Program-made: the position numbers and the translations under genes
Shown here: positions 33,879-47,882 of the stretch, in pieces
Layout of the letters: each line of letters opens with the position of its first letter
Numbering within the stretch: the first letter of the stretch is position 1
Assembly: GCA_023014485.1 (NCBI GenBank)
Contig: JAJOZX010006148.1
Span: forward strand, 62,001-126,000
Origin: Bathynomus jamesi
Lineage: Eukaryota > Arthropoda > Malacostraca > Isopoda > Cirolanidae
Length of the DNA: 64,000 nt
Direction: 5' to 3'
The notes under the pieces: generated by a model
Database searches by the model: none
What the model saw: the letters and a program-made list of their open reading frames with translations, nothing else
Told to the model about the DNA's origin: nothing

Positions 33879-34195
33879 ATATATATATATATATATATAA
33901 TATATTATATATATATTTTTTTTTTTTAAGTTCGGGAAGAACCGATTCGCCTCTATTTAAAAGGGCATATCTCGGCGGAAAAACAAAGAAAAGTGAGAGG
34001 AAAGACAGAGGAAAAAGAAAGGGTGGAGGGGACAGTCGAAGTGGAAAAAGACCAAGGACTGCAGGGTCGAGCCCCATCATCCTTGGGTGCTAGGGCCGGG
34101 AGGGCGCACGTGAAACCTCCAGGAACAAGCACGTACAAACGAGCACAAAGAGCACTCAAGAGCACGAGCTTAGAACCCCCTTGCGGGGATATATA
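33879..34195. other. GC-rich unassigned sequence between TA tracts
   Basis: From about 33930 to 34190 the composition is strikingly GC-rich against its neighbours and includes GGGTCGAGCCCCATCATCC (weakly B-box-like) and iterated GAGCAC words. No frame is recognised. A SINE or LINE 5' fragment is possible. Confidence 0.35.
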
Positions 34196-36439
<2,244 letters not shown>

Positions 36440-36695
36440 ATGTAGTATATTCCACCAGGATTCGAACCCGAGACCTCTGACTCGGAGTCAGGGACACTGA
36501 CTTCCCATTAGGCTCAGTGGCGTAGCCGGTCTTTTTTCAGGTGGGTGGGGGGATGTGTTATAAATTCCCGACTGGACAAAGTTGGCACCTTTTCCGTGAC
36601 TAATATATGTTTTTCAAGCCATTACGTCACAGGCTTACCCATGCTATAATATAATGTATTATTATGAGAAGCTGAATTTAAAATTGGCCACAGGG

Positions 36696-36773
<78 letters not shown>

Positions 36774-36900
36774 TCATTGCCAAAAATTTTTTACAACCGG
36801 TTCTAGATTTCCGACTGGGCCAGATATTTTTCCGATCACGGGTGGCAGTCGCCCCCTCAGCCCCCACCAAGCTACGCCACTGATTAGGCTACGACAGGAT
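36440..36900 (-). repeat. tRNA-like repeat interrupted by a hAT-type MITE
   Basis: If 36515-36882 and one ATTAGGCT copy are removed, the minus strand reads an A box TAGCCTAATGGG, an anticodon-arm-like CCTGACTCCGAGTCAGAGG and a B box GGTTCGAATCC with a pairable T arm. The acceptor stem does not pair, so this is a tRNA-derived SINE or pseudogene rather than a working tRNA. Confidence 0.7.
36515..36882. mobile_element. hAT-type MITE with exact 8-bp target duplication
   Basis: Perfect 12-bp TIRs CAGTGGCGTAGC and GCTACGCCACTG, with exact ATTAGGCT repeats at 36507-36514 and 36883-36890. The 368-bp interior is noncoding and holds a long (TC)n tract (about 36699-36771). The insertion splits the A box region of the tRNA-like repeat. 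Confidence 0.92.
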
Positions 36901-37878
36901 AAAATTTGATACAACCTGGCACATATTTCATCCTCTGAGAGAAACGCAACACAGAACCAAGAATTTCAATCACAGTGATTGAAAGGGACTGAAAAGTTGA
37001 AGACTCAAATTATATTATACTAGTATTTAATTTAAAAATATTAAATCAATGTATTAATAAAAATAACATCAGGTAATAATAATAATAATAATAATAATAA
37101 CAGAGATTTGGATGTAATATAAAAAAAAATACATATTTTTCAAAGAAACAAGATTATTTGGGTATAAATTTTGGATCACCTGAATGAAGATCAGGGTCTC
37201 CAAATGATATCTTCGTTAAAGGTCACAAATGAAGGTGTATTTTAGAATTTTGACCTTAGTGATGATTCTTTGTGAGAAAGTGTGAGGAATTCCTATTACA
37301 TTTGGATGGTAAAAAGCTTAAACTTCCCGATTTTACTTAAGAAATGGGGTTTATAGGCGATAACCTCGAAGTTAAAGGTACATCAATATAACTTATTTAT
37401 TCATCAAAGTAACATATAAGCACTTCATACTGACATCTCCTTAACCTTTTCGTTCGCGAATATATTCTTCAAAACAAAAAGCATTGGATTTGTTTTTATT
37501 CAAAACCAAATATTTTAGTAATTAGTCAATTAAATTACGAGCATTTTGGGTTTCTTTTCTGTAAACAAAATTAAACCTAGTAGTATATTAAACATCAAGA
37601 TGTATTTGTAGAAAACTTACATTTTTGTAAGGTATATATTGAAGGTTTACATCAAATTATTCCCAACGACGCCCTCTATCGTTTGGTGTAAAGTGCGTTT
37701 GGTGGAATTTCTTCTGAAAAAAAGTTATAGTCTTCAAAAGAGCGTCCGCGAAGTGCGGTTCGAAGTCAAAAAAGATTTGGCCACGTATTACCGTACGTGG
37801 ACGATTATTATTTCTTATGAGACCTGATGGCTCCGCTGTGATTGAAAACGCTAAAGTAGAACTAGGCTAGGCTAGTTC
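36901..37878. other. AT-rich spacer with (AAT)n and a MITE fragment
   Basis: (AAT)n at about 37075-37100. A fragment GGATCACCTGAATGAAGATC at about 37173-37192 belongs to the palindromic MITE family. The frame 37639-37827 shows no motif. Confidence 0.45.
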
Positions 37879-37886
37879 TAGTTCGG

Positions 37887-38077
37887 AGATCACCTGAAGA
37901 TCAGGGCCCCCACTTCTTTAGTTAGCCTTATAAGGCTAACTAACGAAAATATCACGACCAATCGTCAAGGGCGTATAGTTGACGTAACGATTGGTTAGGT
38001 TAGGTCGTGATATTTTTGTTAGTTAGCCTTATAAGGCTAACTAAAGAAGGCTGGGGGCCCTGATCTTCAAGTGATCC
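37887..38077. mobile_element. Palindromic MITE (GGATCACCTGAAGATC family, copy 3) with exact 8-bp duplication
   Basis: The 191-bp inverted repeat follows the 9369 copy closely (GATCAGGGCCCCCA, the palindrome TTAGCCTTATAAGGCTAA, ATATCACGACC). Exact TAGTTCGG repeats at 37879-37886 and 38078-38085 give the target duplication for the family. Confidence 0.88.
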
Positions 38078-38363
38078 TAGTTCGGTTTAGACTACCTTGA
38101 AATGTCAAATGTTTAATTTATGGCAGTTAAATCGAAGCTAGTTTTTTTGTTTAGAATCGATTTCAAAATTTTCATTCACTGAAGACGTGACTAAAACTTC
38201 AATCGTTGCATGATCAAAATTTCAATCAAGTTGATCGAAAATATTATATCCTACGACGGCATCTACATCTAAATACAGTAAACCCTCGTCCAGCGCGGGG
38301 ATTAGGTTCCTCGAGAACGGCGCGTTAGGTAAATCCGCGTTGGACAAACTTAATACCTTATGG

Positions 38364-38565
38364 CATGGGTCGGGGAACTTTTTTGGGTATTACCCAAAAA
38401 TCTATTTGAGTAAAATGAAATTACCCCCAGACTTCAAAGTAAACAAAAACAAGCCAATTGCTCTTAAAATTGTTGCATATGGTGTCTCTCATACCGCATG
38501 CATTACCCCCAAAAAATTTTAATTTACCCCATTTGGGGTAATTTACCACTGTTCGCCGACCACTG
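38364..38565. mobile_element. hAT-type MITE with exact 8-bp duplication, nested in the Tigger element
   Basis: Left end CATGGGTCGGGGAAC, right end inverted CAGTGGTCGGCGAAC (three differences). Exact CCTTATGG repeats lie at 38356-38363 and 38566-38573. The 202-bp interior is AT-rich with TTACCCCAAA words and is noncoding; the frame at 38340-38522 is chance. Confidence 0.9.
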
Positions 38566-38708
38566 CCTTATGGGCTAAATAGGGATACGTGAACGCGGCC
38601 ACGTAAAGTCTCCAATTAATATTTAGATACATACTCGTAGATTTTTTATTCACACATAAATGAATTTCCCTACCTATATTGTATATGAAATAAGAACATA
38701 ATAAAATC

Positions 38709-39350
38709 ATGAACATAATGATTCCCCTGCTAAAAACACTGATTATACCAAAACTTGAATACTGCTCAGTTTTGACGTCCCCATATAAAAAGGAAGAAAC
38801 TAATAAACTAGAAGAAACGCAAAGGCATTTCACAGCCAAGATTGATGGCTGCAAAGAACTCAACTACTGGGAAAGACTACGTAAACTAAATCTGTACTCA
38901 CTGGAAAGAAGAAGAGAGAGGTACATCATAATCTACATATGGAAAATGATCGAAAAACTGGTACCAAACCTAAAACTAAACCCAATTACCATTCAAACAA
39001 CACTGGAAAATAGGAAAGGCAGAATGTGTAGTGTTCCCAAATTAAAAGCACGACAAGGGACCTCCTCAACCCTGAAGGAAAATAGCTTGGTTGTCAGGGG
39101 CCAAGACTTTTCAACCAGCTTCCTAAGGACCTCAGAAACGTAACGGGGGTCAAAGTTGAAGTCTTCAAGAAAAGACTGGATGCCTGGCTCAGGACAGTAC
39201 CAGATGAGCCGGGCGTGCCTGGCTATGTACGGTGGAGAGCGCAAGAAAGTAACTCGCTCCTCCACCAGGCCAGACCTAGAGGCGGGGCCACCAGCTTGAC
39301 CTCCGTGTGAAGAGAGACCAACACACGAAACAACATAAGGTATAAGGTTC
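38709..39350 (+). pseudogene. LINE C-terminal fragment (family B) nested in the Tigger element
   Basis: The frame starts MIPLLKTLIIPKLEYCSVL and continues with TSPYKKEETNKLEETQRHF, KIDGCKELNYWERLRKLNL and KMIEKLVPNLKLNPITIQT. It is the same protein segment as 34832-35420. A one-base loss near 39100 shifts the frame, but the remaining sequence still carries GVPGYVRWRAQ-type coding and the AGCTTGACC tail near 39293. It begins downstream of the whole RT domain, so it is a heavily 5'-truncated insertion. Confidence 0.85.
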
Positions 39351-39927
39351 ATAATGATATTTACATATAAATAAAAATATTAAATGAAATTAGCACACAT
39401 CTTTTCTTCATTCTTTCGGATAGTGATACTCGCGACCAAGTAATACTCGGACATGATACTCGCGGCCAAGTGATGTTATGCTCATACCACCACGCAACTT
39501 ATCTAGAATCTTTATTTTTTTCGGCTAGTGTCATAACCTTACGATTTTCTTCTCTTCACTATCACTTGCAGATGCTTCACGTTTTGGTGCCATACTGCTG
39601 TCTAAGGGTAATAGCAAACAACAGCAAAATACGACAAAAACAATCCAACACAACTTCACTGAACTTAACGCGGTAGCGGGAATGAGACAAAGAGTGATGC
39701 GAGGGTGACGCGAGAGGGAGAGAGATGCGGGAGTGTTGGAGAGTAGGAGAAAACACTAGAGCGCGCATTGGCACGCGTACAGTACTACAGTACTACTGTA
39801 TTAGAGCGTGTTTGGCGGACCGTGTATAATCAAATTTTCTGCCTTCGGCAAATAATTGTTCGCATTTATTTGTCCGTGTATAAGCAAATTCGCGCTGGAC
39901 AAACACGCGTTGGACGAGGGTTTACTG

Positions 39928-40310
39928 TAATTGAAAATTTTCGCTCGTCTTGATTTAAAAATCTGGGTTCAGTGTAATAATTTCACGCCCGGCAGGGTTT
40001 TTACGTATTAAGATCCTGCACTCGAGTCACTGTTATCCAAACAGATATGAATTAAATACTGACCACTGGCGCGAGGGCAGGGGGTTAAAACGTAAAAAAA
40101 TTTCACATTATTCAGGTGAATGGTGATTATACTGGAAATGTTTTTCTCATCAAAAAAATTTCCGAAGTGTATACTTTTAGGTAAAACAAAAAAGATAATT
40201 ATAATTCCTATGCCGGTGGACCAGTGCGGAGGTCCGGTGCTAGTGTCTCTGAACAACTAATACAATGAGAAAACGGATATATACAAAAAAGTTATTAAAT
40301 TAAAAATAAT
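39928..40310. other. Spacer with no recognised feature
   Basis: AT-rich; no gene. CGCCCGGCAGGGTTTTTACG near 39986 and GGGCAGGGGGTTAAAACG near 40074 could be degraded ends of a small MITE, unproven. Confidence 0.35.
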
Positions 40311-40602
40311 GCGCCTCGGTGGTGTGGTGGTTAGCGTCGCTGACTACGAATCCATCGGCCCAGGGATCGAGACCCGGTGACGGCAGCCAGCGCGCAGCAA
40401 AACCCAGCTTTTCATCCTTCCACGCAATAAAGAAAGTGGTTGGTAGATAAATGGGTGCCCTGGGTAGCCTAGTGGTTAAGACTCTGGGCTGCTGGTGAGG
40501 CGTGCATGGTTCGGATTCCACGTTAAACTGTAGGTCTAAGGTGGAGTGAAAAGCTTGACCTTCGTCAGAATGAACAATTCGGGCGGAAGCTAACCTAAGG
40601 TT
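40311..40602 (+). repeat. Dimeric tRNA-derived SINE with a LINE-type 3' tail
   Basis: Unit 1 (about 40311-40385) has an A-box-like TGTGGTGGTTAGCG, an anticodon-loop-like CTACGAA and a B-box-like GGGATCGAGACCC. A linker (CAGCTTTTCATCCTTCCACG) leads to unit 2, with the A box TAGCCTAGTGGTTAAG (about 40465) and B box GGTTCGGATTCC (40508-40519). The tail has AAGCTTGACCTTCG and CGGGCGGAAGCTAACC, resembling the 3' UTR of LINE family B. The minus-strand copy at 41611 has the same order. RNA polymerase III transcription is implied by the box pairs. Confidence 0.8.
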
Positions 40603-40769
40603 ATATATTTGTACACAAGTAGTTACATACCTTTTTTACACGTTTTTATTTTTCCATATAGTCTCCATCCTTTTCTACGGCTTTCCTCCACCTCGAAACA
40701 AGAGCCTTTATTCCTTGCTGGTAAAAGTCCGCTGGGTTCCGCTGGAGTCACCTCTTAACCTCCTCAACA

Positions 40770-40775
<6 letters not shown>

Positions 40776-40821
<46 letters not shown>
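40776..40821. repeat. (TA)n microsatellite, left of the mariner copy
   Basis: About 22 TA units. Confidence 0.95.
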
Positions 40822-40827
<6 letters not shown>

Positions 40828-41576
40828 GTCCCATAAGTCCGGCATCATAGGAAAAATAATAAAAAAAGGCAAAACAAAAGCTTTTATTTACAGAACGTGC
40901 TCAATATGTCCACCATTGTTTTCAATACACAAATTCAGACGTGATACCCAGTCAGCAAGCACACGGTGAATGATGTCAGGAGTAATGGTGTTACATGCCC
41001 CAATAATGCACTGCCGCAAATGTTCAACACTCCTAATTTTCTCTGCGTATACCAGCGCTTTCAAGTGGCCCCTGAGATAAAAATCTAGTGGCTTGAGATC
41101 CGGGCTTCTAGCTGGCCATTCCACAGGCCCTCAACGTCCTATCCAACGACCAGGGAAATGTTGGTACAGGTATTCCTTCACTTGGGTGCTGTAATGTGCA
41201 GGAGCGCCGTCTTGCTGGAACCATGTTGGGAAATTTCCTTCTTCGTTCAAGACACTGGGAAATGCTTCTTCCTTGAGCATACGTAGGTAGGTGCCTCCAG
41301 TGACATGTTCATCGAAAAAGAGGGGGCCTATGATGCGATCCTTCTAAATGCCACACCATACCATCACCCGGGATGCACCTTGTTCCTTTGAAGAGGTATA
41401 CCAGTGAGGGTTGTTTTGAGACCAGTAGCGGGTGTTCTGTCGATTTACCTCACCATTTCCATAAAAAACAGCCTCGTCACTGAACAGAATGGTGGACGGG
41501 AAATTGGCATCCCGAGCATATGAATTATGGTTTGTAGAAATAGAAAAATATGATGCCGGACTTATGGGCCACCCTG
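40822..41576 (-). mobile_element. Internally deleted mariner-like element, DD41D type (copy 2)
   Basis: The same element as at 2176-2941, in the same orientation and with the same deletion junction next to the right TIR. Its left end reads TAGGGTGTCCC, a C-to-T change of the usual CAGGG. It lies in a TA tract. Confidence 0.9.
40888..41560 (-). pseudogene. Mariner-like (DD41D) transposase, catalytic domain, copy 2
   Basis: The sequence is alignable over its whole length with the minus-strand frame at 2242-2937, but frameshifts and stops break it. The last 78 codons are open, with MEWPARSPDLKPLDFYLRGH (third aspartate kept, W of LWG changed to R) and an end at NNGGHIEHVL. Upstream fragments carry the same FSDEA and QQDGAPAH blocks. 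More decayed than copy 1 and inactive. Confidence 0.82.
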
Positions 41577-41610
41577 TATGTATATATGTGTGTATATGTA
41601 TATATATATA

Positions 41611-41945
41611 CCTTGGTAACCCTCGTTTTGCTTCCGCCCGAACTGTTCATTCTGACGAAGGTCAAGCTTGTTGCTCCACCTTAGACCTACAGCTTAACGT
41701 GGAATCCAAATTACGTCCAATCACGTGTGGTCAGAAATTACAAAGTCCTCGCCCGAACTCGATCTCACGCCCTCTCGATTAGCAGTCCAGAGTCTTAACC
41801 ACTAGACAACTCAGGGTACCCATTTATTTACCAACTAATTTCTTTGTATGGAAGGATGAACAGCTGGATGAGCGACACGTCGCCTGCTATCGCCGGGAAT
41901 CAAACCCGGGGCCGGTGGATTCGTATGTGAACGATGTTCATCTAT
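41611..41945 (-). repeat. Dimeric tRNA-derived SINE, second copy with an insert
   Basis: Reading the minus strand from about 41945: TACGAATCCACCGG and CCCGGGTTTGATTCCCGG (unit 1 B box), linker CAGCTGTTCATCCTTCC, unit 2 A box GTCTAGTGGTTAAGA with an anticodon-loop-like CTGCTAA, then a stretch of about 60 bp not present in the 40311 copy. The tail follows with AAGCTTGACCTTCG and CGGGCGGAAGCAAAACG. Same architecture as 40311-40602. Confidence 0.75.
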
Positions 41946-42484
41946 CATTTTTGCATATATGATTATTTAATTTTTCCAATCGAGGCCATACGAAAGTGGC
42001 TTTAATTTCCTCTTTTTCCCTCTTCCATGTATTAAAATCTCCCCTCATAAATTTTGTTGTCACTGAACAGTATCTTCCCGTATCCAATTAGACAGTTTAC
42101 AATCGACAGAACGAAGATTAAAATTCTCTCTAATCTGTATCAGATATTAAAAATCTCCTTTACAAACAAACAAACAAAAAAAAAGTTGATAGATAAGATA
42201 GACATATATGTTTGAAAAAAAAAAAATTTTAAATAAAAAAAAATATCTCTATATTTCTGCTGTTCAACCAATGCACAATATTTGTTAATTAACTTTTCAG
42301 AAAAATTGGATTTCCAATTTAGTTTATGGGATTTTTTTTTTCTTTTGCTTTTTTTTGACGAACAAATTTTAATATGGAGACATGAGTTAATAATAAAAGA
42401 AAATAAAATTGAAATAAAAAACCTTAACAAGATTTTGATGAAATATTTGCTTCCAGGTTAGCAATTTCTTCCCGAGAGGTATCT

Positions 42485-42486
<2 letters not shown>
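41946..42486. other. AT-rich spacer with A/T homopolymers
   Basis: No gene. The minus-strand frame at 42140-42430 is lysine/phenylalanine-rich low-complexity sequence and is not convincing. Confidence 0.45.
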
Positions 42487-42524
<38 letters not shown>

Positions 42525-42634
42525 GGTGGGCGGAAAGTAGCTCCCTATTTTGGATTGGTAAAAAAAATACGTATATTATCCATTTATTTCAGAAGAAATA
42601 ATATGAAAAGGTAGGCATACATGGTAGGTTTTCT

Positions 42635-42880
42635 CTAAAATTCAATGTGGGCTCCAACTCTTTCCACCAGCTTCTGGAGCCGCCCAGGAATGGCGTCCAC
42701 TGACTTTAGCAGGAACTCCGGCGGGATGGAGGACATGACTTCCCGAATTCGGTCCTCCAGTTCTTCCAATGTCCTCGGTTTGGTGCGGTAGACTTCTTCC
42801 TTTACCCACCCCCAAAGAAAGAAGTCGCATGGTGTCAGTCGGGGCTCCTGGCTGGCCATTCGCTCTTGTTGTCGTGAGTG
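42635..42880 (-). pseudogene. Mariner-like transposase C-terminus, left arm
   Basis: The minus-strand frame carries LTPCDFFLWGWVKEEVYRT and TLEELEDRIREVMSSIPPE, ending VERVGAHIEF. The aspartate in PCD is the third catalytic residue. It is a mirror copy of the right-arm frame, and the upstream two thirds of the gene is absent. Other frames here on either strand are shadows of the palindrome. Confidence 0.8.
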
Positions 42881-42908
42881 GCTGGATGCCCACTTCCCTG
42901 GGCGTTGG

Positions 42909-43148
42909 ATGGGTCGTCGTGGTCCACATCAATGGCCAGCCAGGAGCCCCGACTTGACACCGTGCGACTTCTTTCTTTGGGGGTGGGTAAAGGAAGAAGT
43001 CTACCGCACCAAACAGAGGACATTGGAAGAACTGGAGGACCGAATTCGGGAAGTCATGTCCTCCATCCCGCCGGAGTTCCTGCTAAAGTCAGTGGACGCC
43101 ATTCCTGGGCGGCTCCAGAAGCTGTGGAAAGAGTTGAGCCCACATTGA
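42909..43148 (+). pseudogene. Mariner-like transposase C-terminus, right arm
   Basis: The frame reads MGRRGPHQWPARSPDLTPCD and then FFLWGWVKEEVYRTKQ, LKSVDAIPGRLQKLWKEL, with a stop at 43146-43148. The block around SPDLTPCD is fuller than in the left arm. The two arms differ at scattered positions (TKP against TKQ, VERVGAH against WKELSPH), so they have diverged since the duplication. Confidence 0.8.
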
Positions 43149-43308
43149 ATTTTAGAGAAAACCTACCATGTATGCCTACCTTTTTATCATATTATTTCTT
43201 CTGAAATAAATGGATAATATACGTATTTTTTTACCAATCCAAAATAGGGAGCTACTTTCCGCCCACCCTGTATATATTAACTGTTATTAAAGGAACTGTG
43301 CCTTAATT

Positions 43309-43312
<4 letters not shown>

Positions 43313-43380
<68 letters not shown>

Positions 43381-43401
43381 ATATGTGTGTGTATGTGTGT
43401 G

Positions 43402-43432
<31 letters not shown>

Positions 43433-43445
43433 ATATTATATATAT

Positions 43446-43479
<34 letters not shown>

Positions 43480-43482
43480 ACA
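43313..43482. repeat. Compound (CA)n(TA)n(TG)n microsatellite
   Basis: (CA)n at about 43313-43338, then TA, GT and TA tracts alternating to 43482, where the next mariner element starts. Frames over it are artefacts. Confidence 0.95.
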
Positions 43483-43681
43483 CAGGGTGTTTGAAAACTT
43501 TCTGTACAAATTGTAATGGGGGATAGGCAACACCAAGACAAACCCTTTTCGTCTATAAGTGTATGTCCGCTGACGTCACCATTCGGCGCGAGAGGGCGCC
43601 GCTGCAATTGGCTAAAAGGTGAAGTGGGCTAGACTCGCGCTTGCCGCGGGCATTCTTAAATCGGACGTAGTAACGCGTAAC

Positions 43682-44276
43682 ATGGAGCGCTTCACGACTG
43701 TTGAGATGGCTGACATGCATATGGTGTATGGGCTGCCAATGGAACGGAAGAGCTGCTGTGAGGTTGTACCGACAGCGCTTCCCAAACAGACGTGTGCCAA
43801 ACCACCAAACGTTTGCGCATTTGCATCGGCGACTGCGAGAAACTGGAACATTCCATGCAAACATGCATGACACTGGTCGGGAGAGAAACGTGCGCACTCC
43901 TGACATGGAAAAAGAAATCTTCCGGCGATTTGAGGACAATCCAAGCGCAAGCACGCGAGGTGTTGCACGTATCCTCGGTGTGAACCACGACCTGGTCTGG
44001 AGAGTGTTGCACGAGCAGCAGTTACATCCGTTTCATCGTCAGAGAGTCCAGGCATTACAACCTCGGGATTACCCTCTTCGTGTGGAATTCGCACGCTGGT
44101 TTCTGCAGCAGACAGCGGTGCAGCCTAATTTTCCGGCTTATGTGCTGTTCTCAGATGAGGCCTGTTTCACACGTGAGGGTGTGTTTAACATGCACAATTC
44201 TCACGTGTGGGCGCACGAAAATCCACATGCTACACGGGTTTGTAATGCCTGGACTCTGACGATTAAACGGATGTAA
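43682..44276 (+). pseudogene. Mariner-like transposase N-terminal half, left arm, plus first-aspartate region
   Basis: The gene starts MERFTTVEMADMHMVYG. A small indel near 43733 moves the reading to the frame that continues GRAAVRLYRQRFPNRRVPNH. Next come two helix-turn-helix regions (NRRVPNHQTFAHLHRRL, then STRGVARILGVNHDLVWRVL). The centre adds YVLFSDEACFTREGVFNMHN, with the first catalytic aspartate, and VWAHENPHATR. The inverted arm then truncates it. The second and third aspartates are missing. The same family occurs at 55522 (MEAYSNREMADMHLM). Confidence 0.85.
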
Positions 44277-44618
44277 CTGCTGCTCGTGCAACACTCTCCA
44301 GACCAGGTCGTGGTTCACACCGAGGATACGTGCAACACCTCGCGTGCTTGCGCTTGGATTGTCCTCAAATCGCCGTAGGATTTCTTCTTCCATGTCAGGA
44401 GTGCACACGTTTCTCTCCCGACCAGTGTCATGCATGTTTGCATGGAATGTTCCAGTTTCTCGCAGTCGCCGATGCAAATGCGCAAACGTTTGGTGGTTTG
44501 GCACACGTCTGTTTGGGAAGCGCTGTCGGTACAACCTTACAGCAGCTCTTCCGTTTCCATTGGCAGCCCCATACACCATATGCATGTCAGCCATCTCAGC
44601 AGTCGTGAAGCGCTCCAT
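44151..44618 (-). pseudogene. Mariner-like transposase N-terminal half, right arm, uninterrupted
   Basis: The minus-strand frame begins MERFTTAEMADMHMVYGAAN and is open through both helix-turn-helix regions to VWRVLHEQQLHPFNRQ. It then runs out of the palindrome into antisense of the centre. About 120 residues are colinear with a genuine DNA-binding domain, without stops. If expressed it could in principle give a TIR-binding protein without catalytic activity, but nothing here shows expression. Confidence 0.82.
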
Positions 44619-44816
44619 GTTACGCGTACTACGTCCGATTTAAGAATGCCCGCGGCAAGCGCGAGTCTAGCCCACTTCACCTTTTAGCCAATTGCAGCGG
44701 CGCCCTCTCGCGCCGAATGGTGACGTCAGCGGACATACACTTATAGACGAAAAGGGTTTGTCTTGGTGTTGCCTATCCCCCATTACAATTTGTACAGAAA
44801 GTTTTCAAACACCCTG

Positions 44817-46778
<1,962 letters not shown>

Positions 46779-47870
46779 TAAATTTCGTTACTCTTTCAAA
46801 GATAATTTTGCTGCGAGTAATTGTTTGTGATGCGTTTTGACAAACACGCGTCCTTTATAAATTTTATAATTTTTTATTACAAAAAGTATTTGTTCCTGAA
46901 ATGAAAAAGAACTCATAATAAATAATGAGAAACGTACACGGATAATTATTAATAAAATAGTAAAATAAATAACATAATTACATAGAAAAAATACTTATTA
47001 ATAAAGAAATAAACCCCTCTACAAAACAGTAGTCATTTATCCTTTCCATTCCTTTCTATCTTTCTTTGTTTCTTTCTTTCTTTCTGCCTGTTTGTCTGTC
47101 CATCTATCTATCTACGTATGTATGCATATACTAAAGTATGTACGTACTGCGAAGTAACTCTGTGACTATTAGGCGTTCTATAAATGCTATATAGCAAAGA
47201 TTCCTTATATTTTTATTTATAGCCGAAATATATCAAACTCAGTTGGTCTAAATAGAGGCTTAAAGCGCCCTTAGATCGAACCTTCCTTCAACTTTGGAAC
47301 ACGCATGAAACCCCAACACAAATAGTATATAATTCTCCTTCAATTAAGAATCCTTTCGCATTAAAATGTAATTCGGACTTTGTAGTTAAACCCTCATTTG
47401 AATCCCTTATTATAATCCACATTCGAAGTTAAAGGTCGTCATTACCTACCATTAAGTCTCTAAATTTTCAATTACGCAAAGATTTACAATCCGAAATAAT
47501 AAAAAAACGTTAACGCGCGTGTGATTATAACGAGATTATAGCATTGGTTAACGGACAAACGCAATCAAAGAAGACAAATGAAGGGAATTGTAGCTTCAGA
47601 AAGCAATTACGCGACGAGTTTCCCGCGTTTGTACCGTTTCTTTGGCCGACGAGAATTACCTCAAATCGGGAAAGACAAAAAAGAAACAAAATTCAATGCG
47701 AAAATTGCGTGTTTGCTAGATCTTTCCATTCCTAAAATAATATTCTTCGATATACGAGCTTAAAAAACATACCTCATCATTGCTTTAATTTCATTTATAC
47801 TATCATACTATAATAAATAGGGTACCGAAACAAAATATGTAAATAAATAAACAAATAAATAAATAAATAT
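46779..47870. other. AT-rich spacer
   Basis: (TTTC)n-like and (TCTA)n-like short runs at about 47060-47115. Frames at 47544-47763 show no motif. No gene. Confidence 0.4.
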
Positions 47871-47882
47871 ATATATATATAT

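Larger units (their letters stand above)
38276..39927. mobile_element. Tigger/pogo-type nonautonomous element with nested insertions
   Basis: Ends CAGTAAACCCTCGTCCAGCG and, inverted, CAGTAAACCCTCGTCCAACG, with TA on both sides. Subterminal CGCGTTGGACAAAC-type words recur. No Tigger transposase is visible. A hAT MITE (38364-38565) and a LINE fragment (about 38709-39350) lie inside. A GC-richer segment at about 39500-39790 remains unassigned. Confidence 0.85.
42522..43270. mobile_element. Snap-back mariner-like element, palindromic (3'-3' type)
   Basis: Two inverted 3' halves of one element meet near 42895. Each arm begins CAGGGTGGGCGGAAAGTAGC, runs through a 3' UTR and carries the last part of a transposase gene. 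The unique centre is only about 70 bp. TA tracts lie outside. Total length 749 bp. Confidence 0.9.
43483..44816. mobile_element. Snap-back mariner-like element, palindromic (5'-5' type)
   Basis: Both ends carry CAGGGTGTTTGAAAACTTTC in inverse orientation and the mirror symmetry continues for about 575 bp per arm (left to about 44066, right from about 44243). Each arm includes the 5' UTR and the DNA-binding half of the transposase gene. A 176-bp unique centre holds the first catalytic aspartate region. The 3' end of the parent element is absent. Confidence 0.92.

Noticed and set aside
36440..36514. Functional tRNA gene
   Set aside because: Interrupted by a MITE, and even when restored the acceptor stem does not pair.
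42642..43204. Proline/tryptophan-rich frames on both strands at 42.6-43.2 kb
   Set aside because: Shadow frames of the mirrored mariner C-terminus; the true frame shows SPDLTPCDFFLWG.
43553..44687. Cysteine/serine-rich antisense frames within 43.5-44.7 kb
   Set aside because: Antisense shadows of the duplicated transposase N-terminus.
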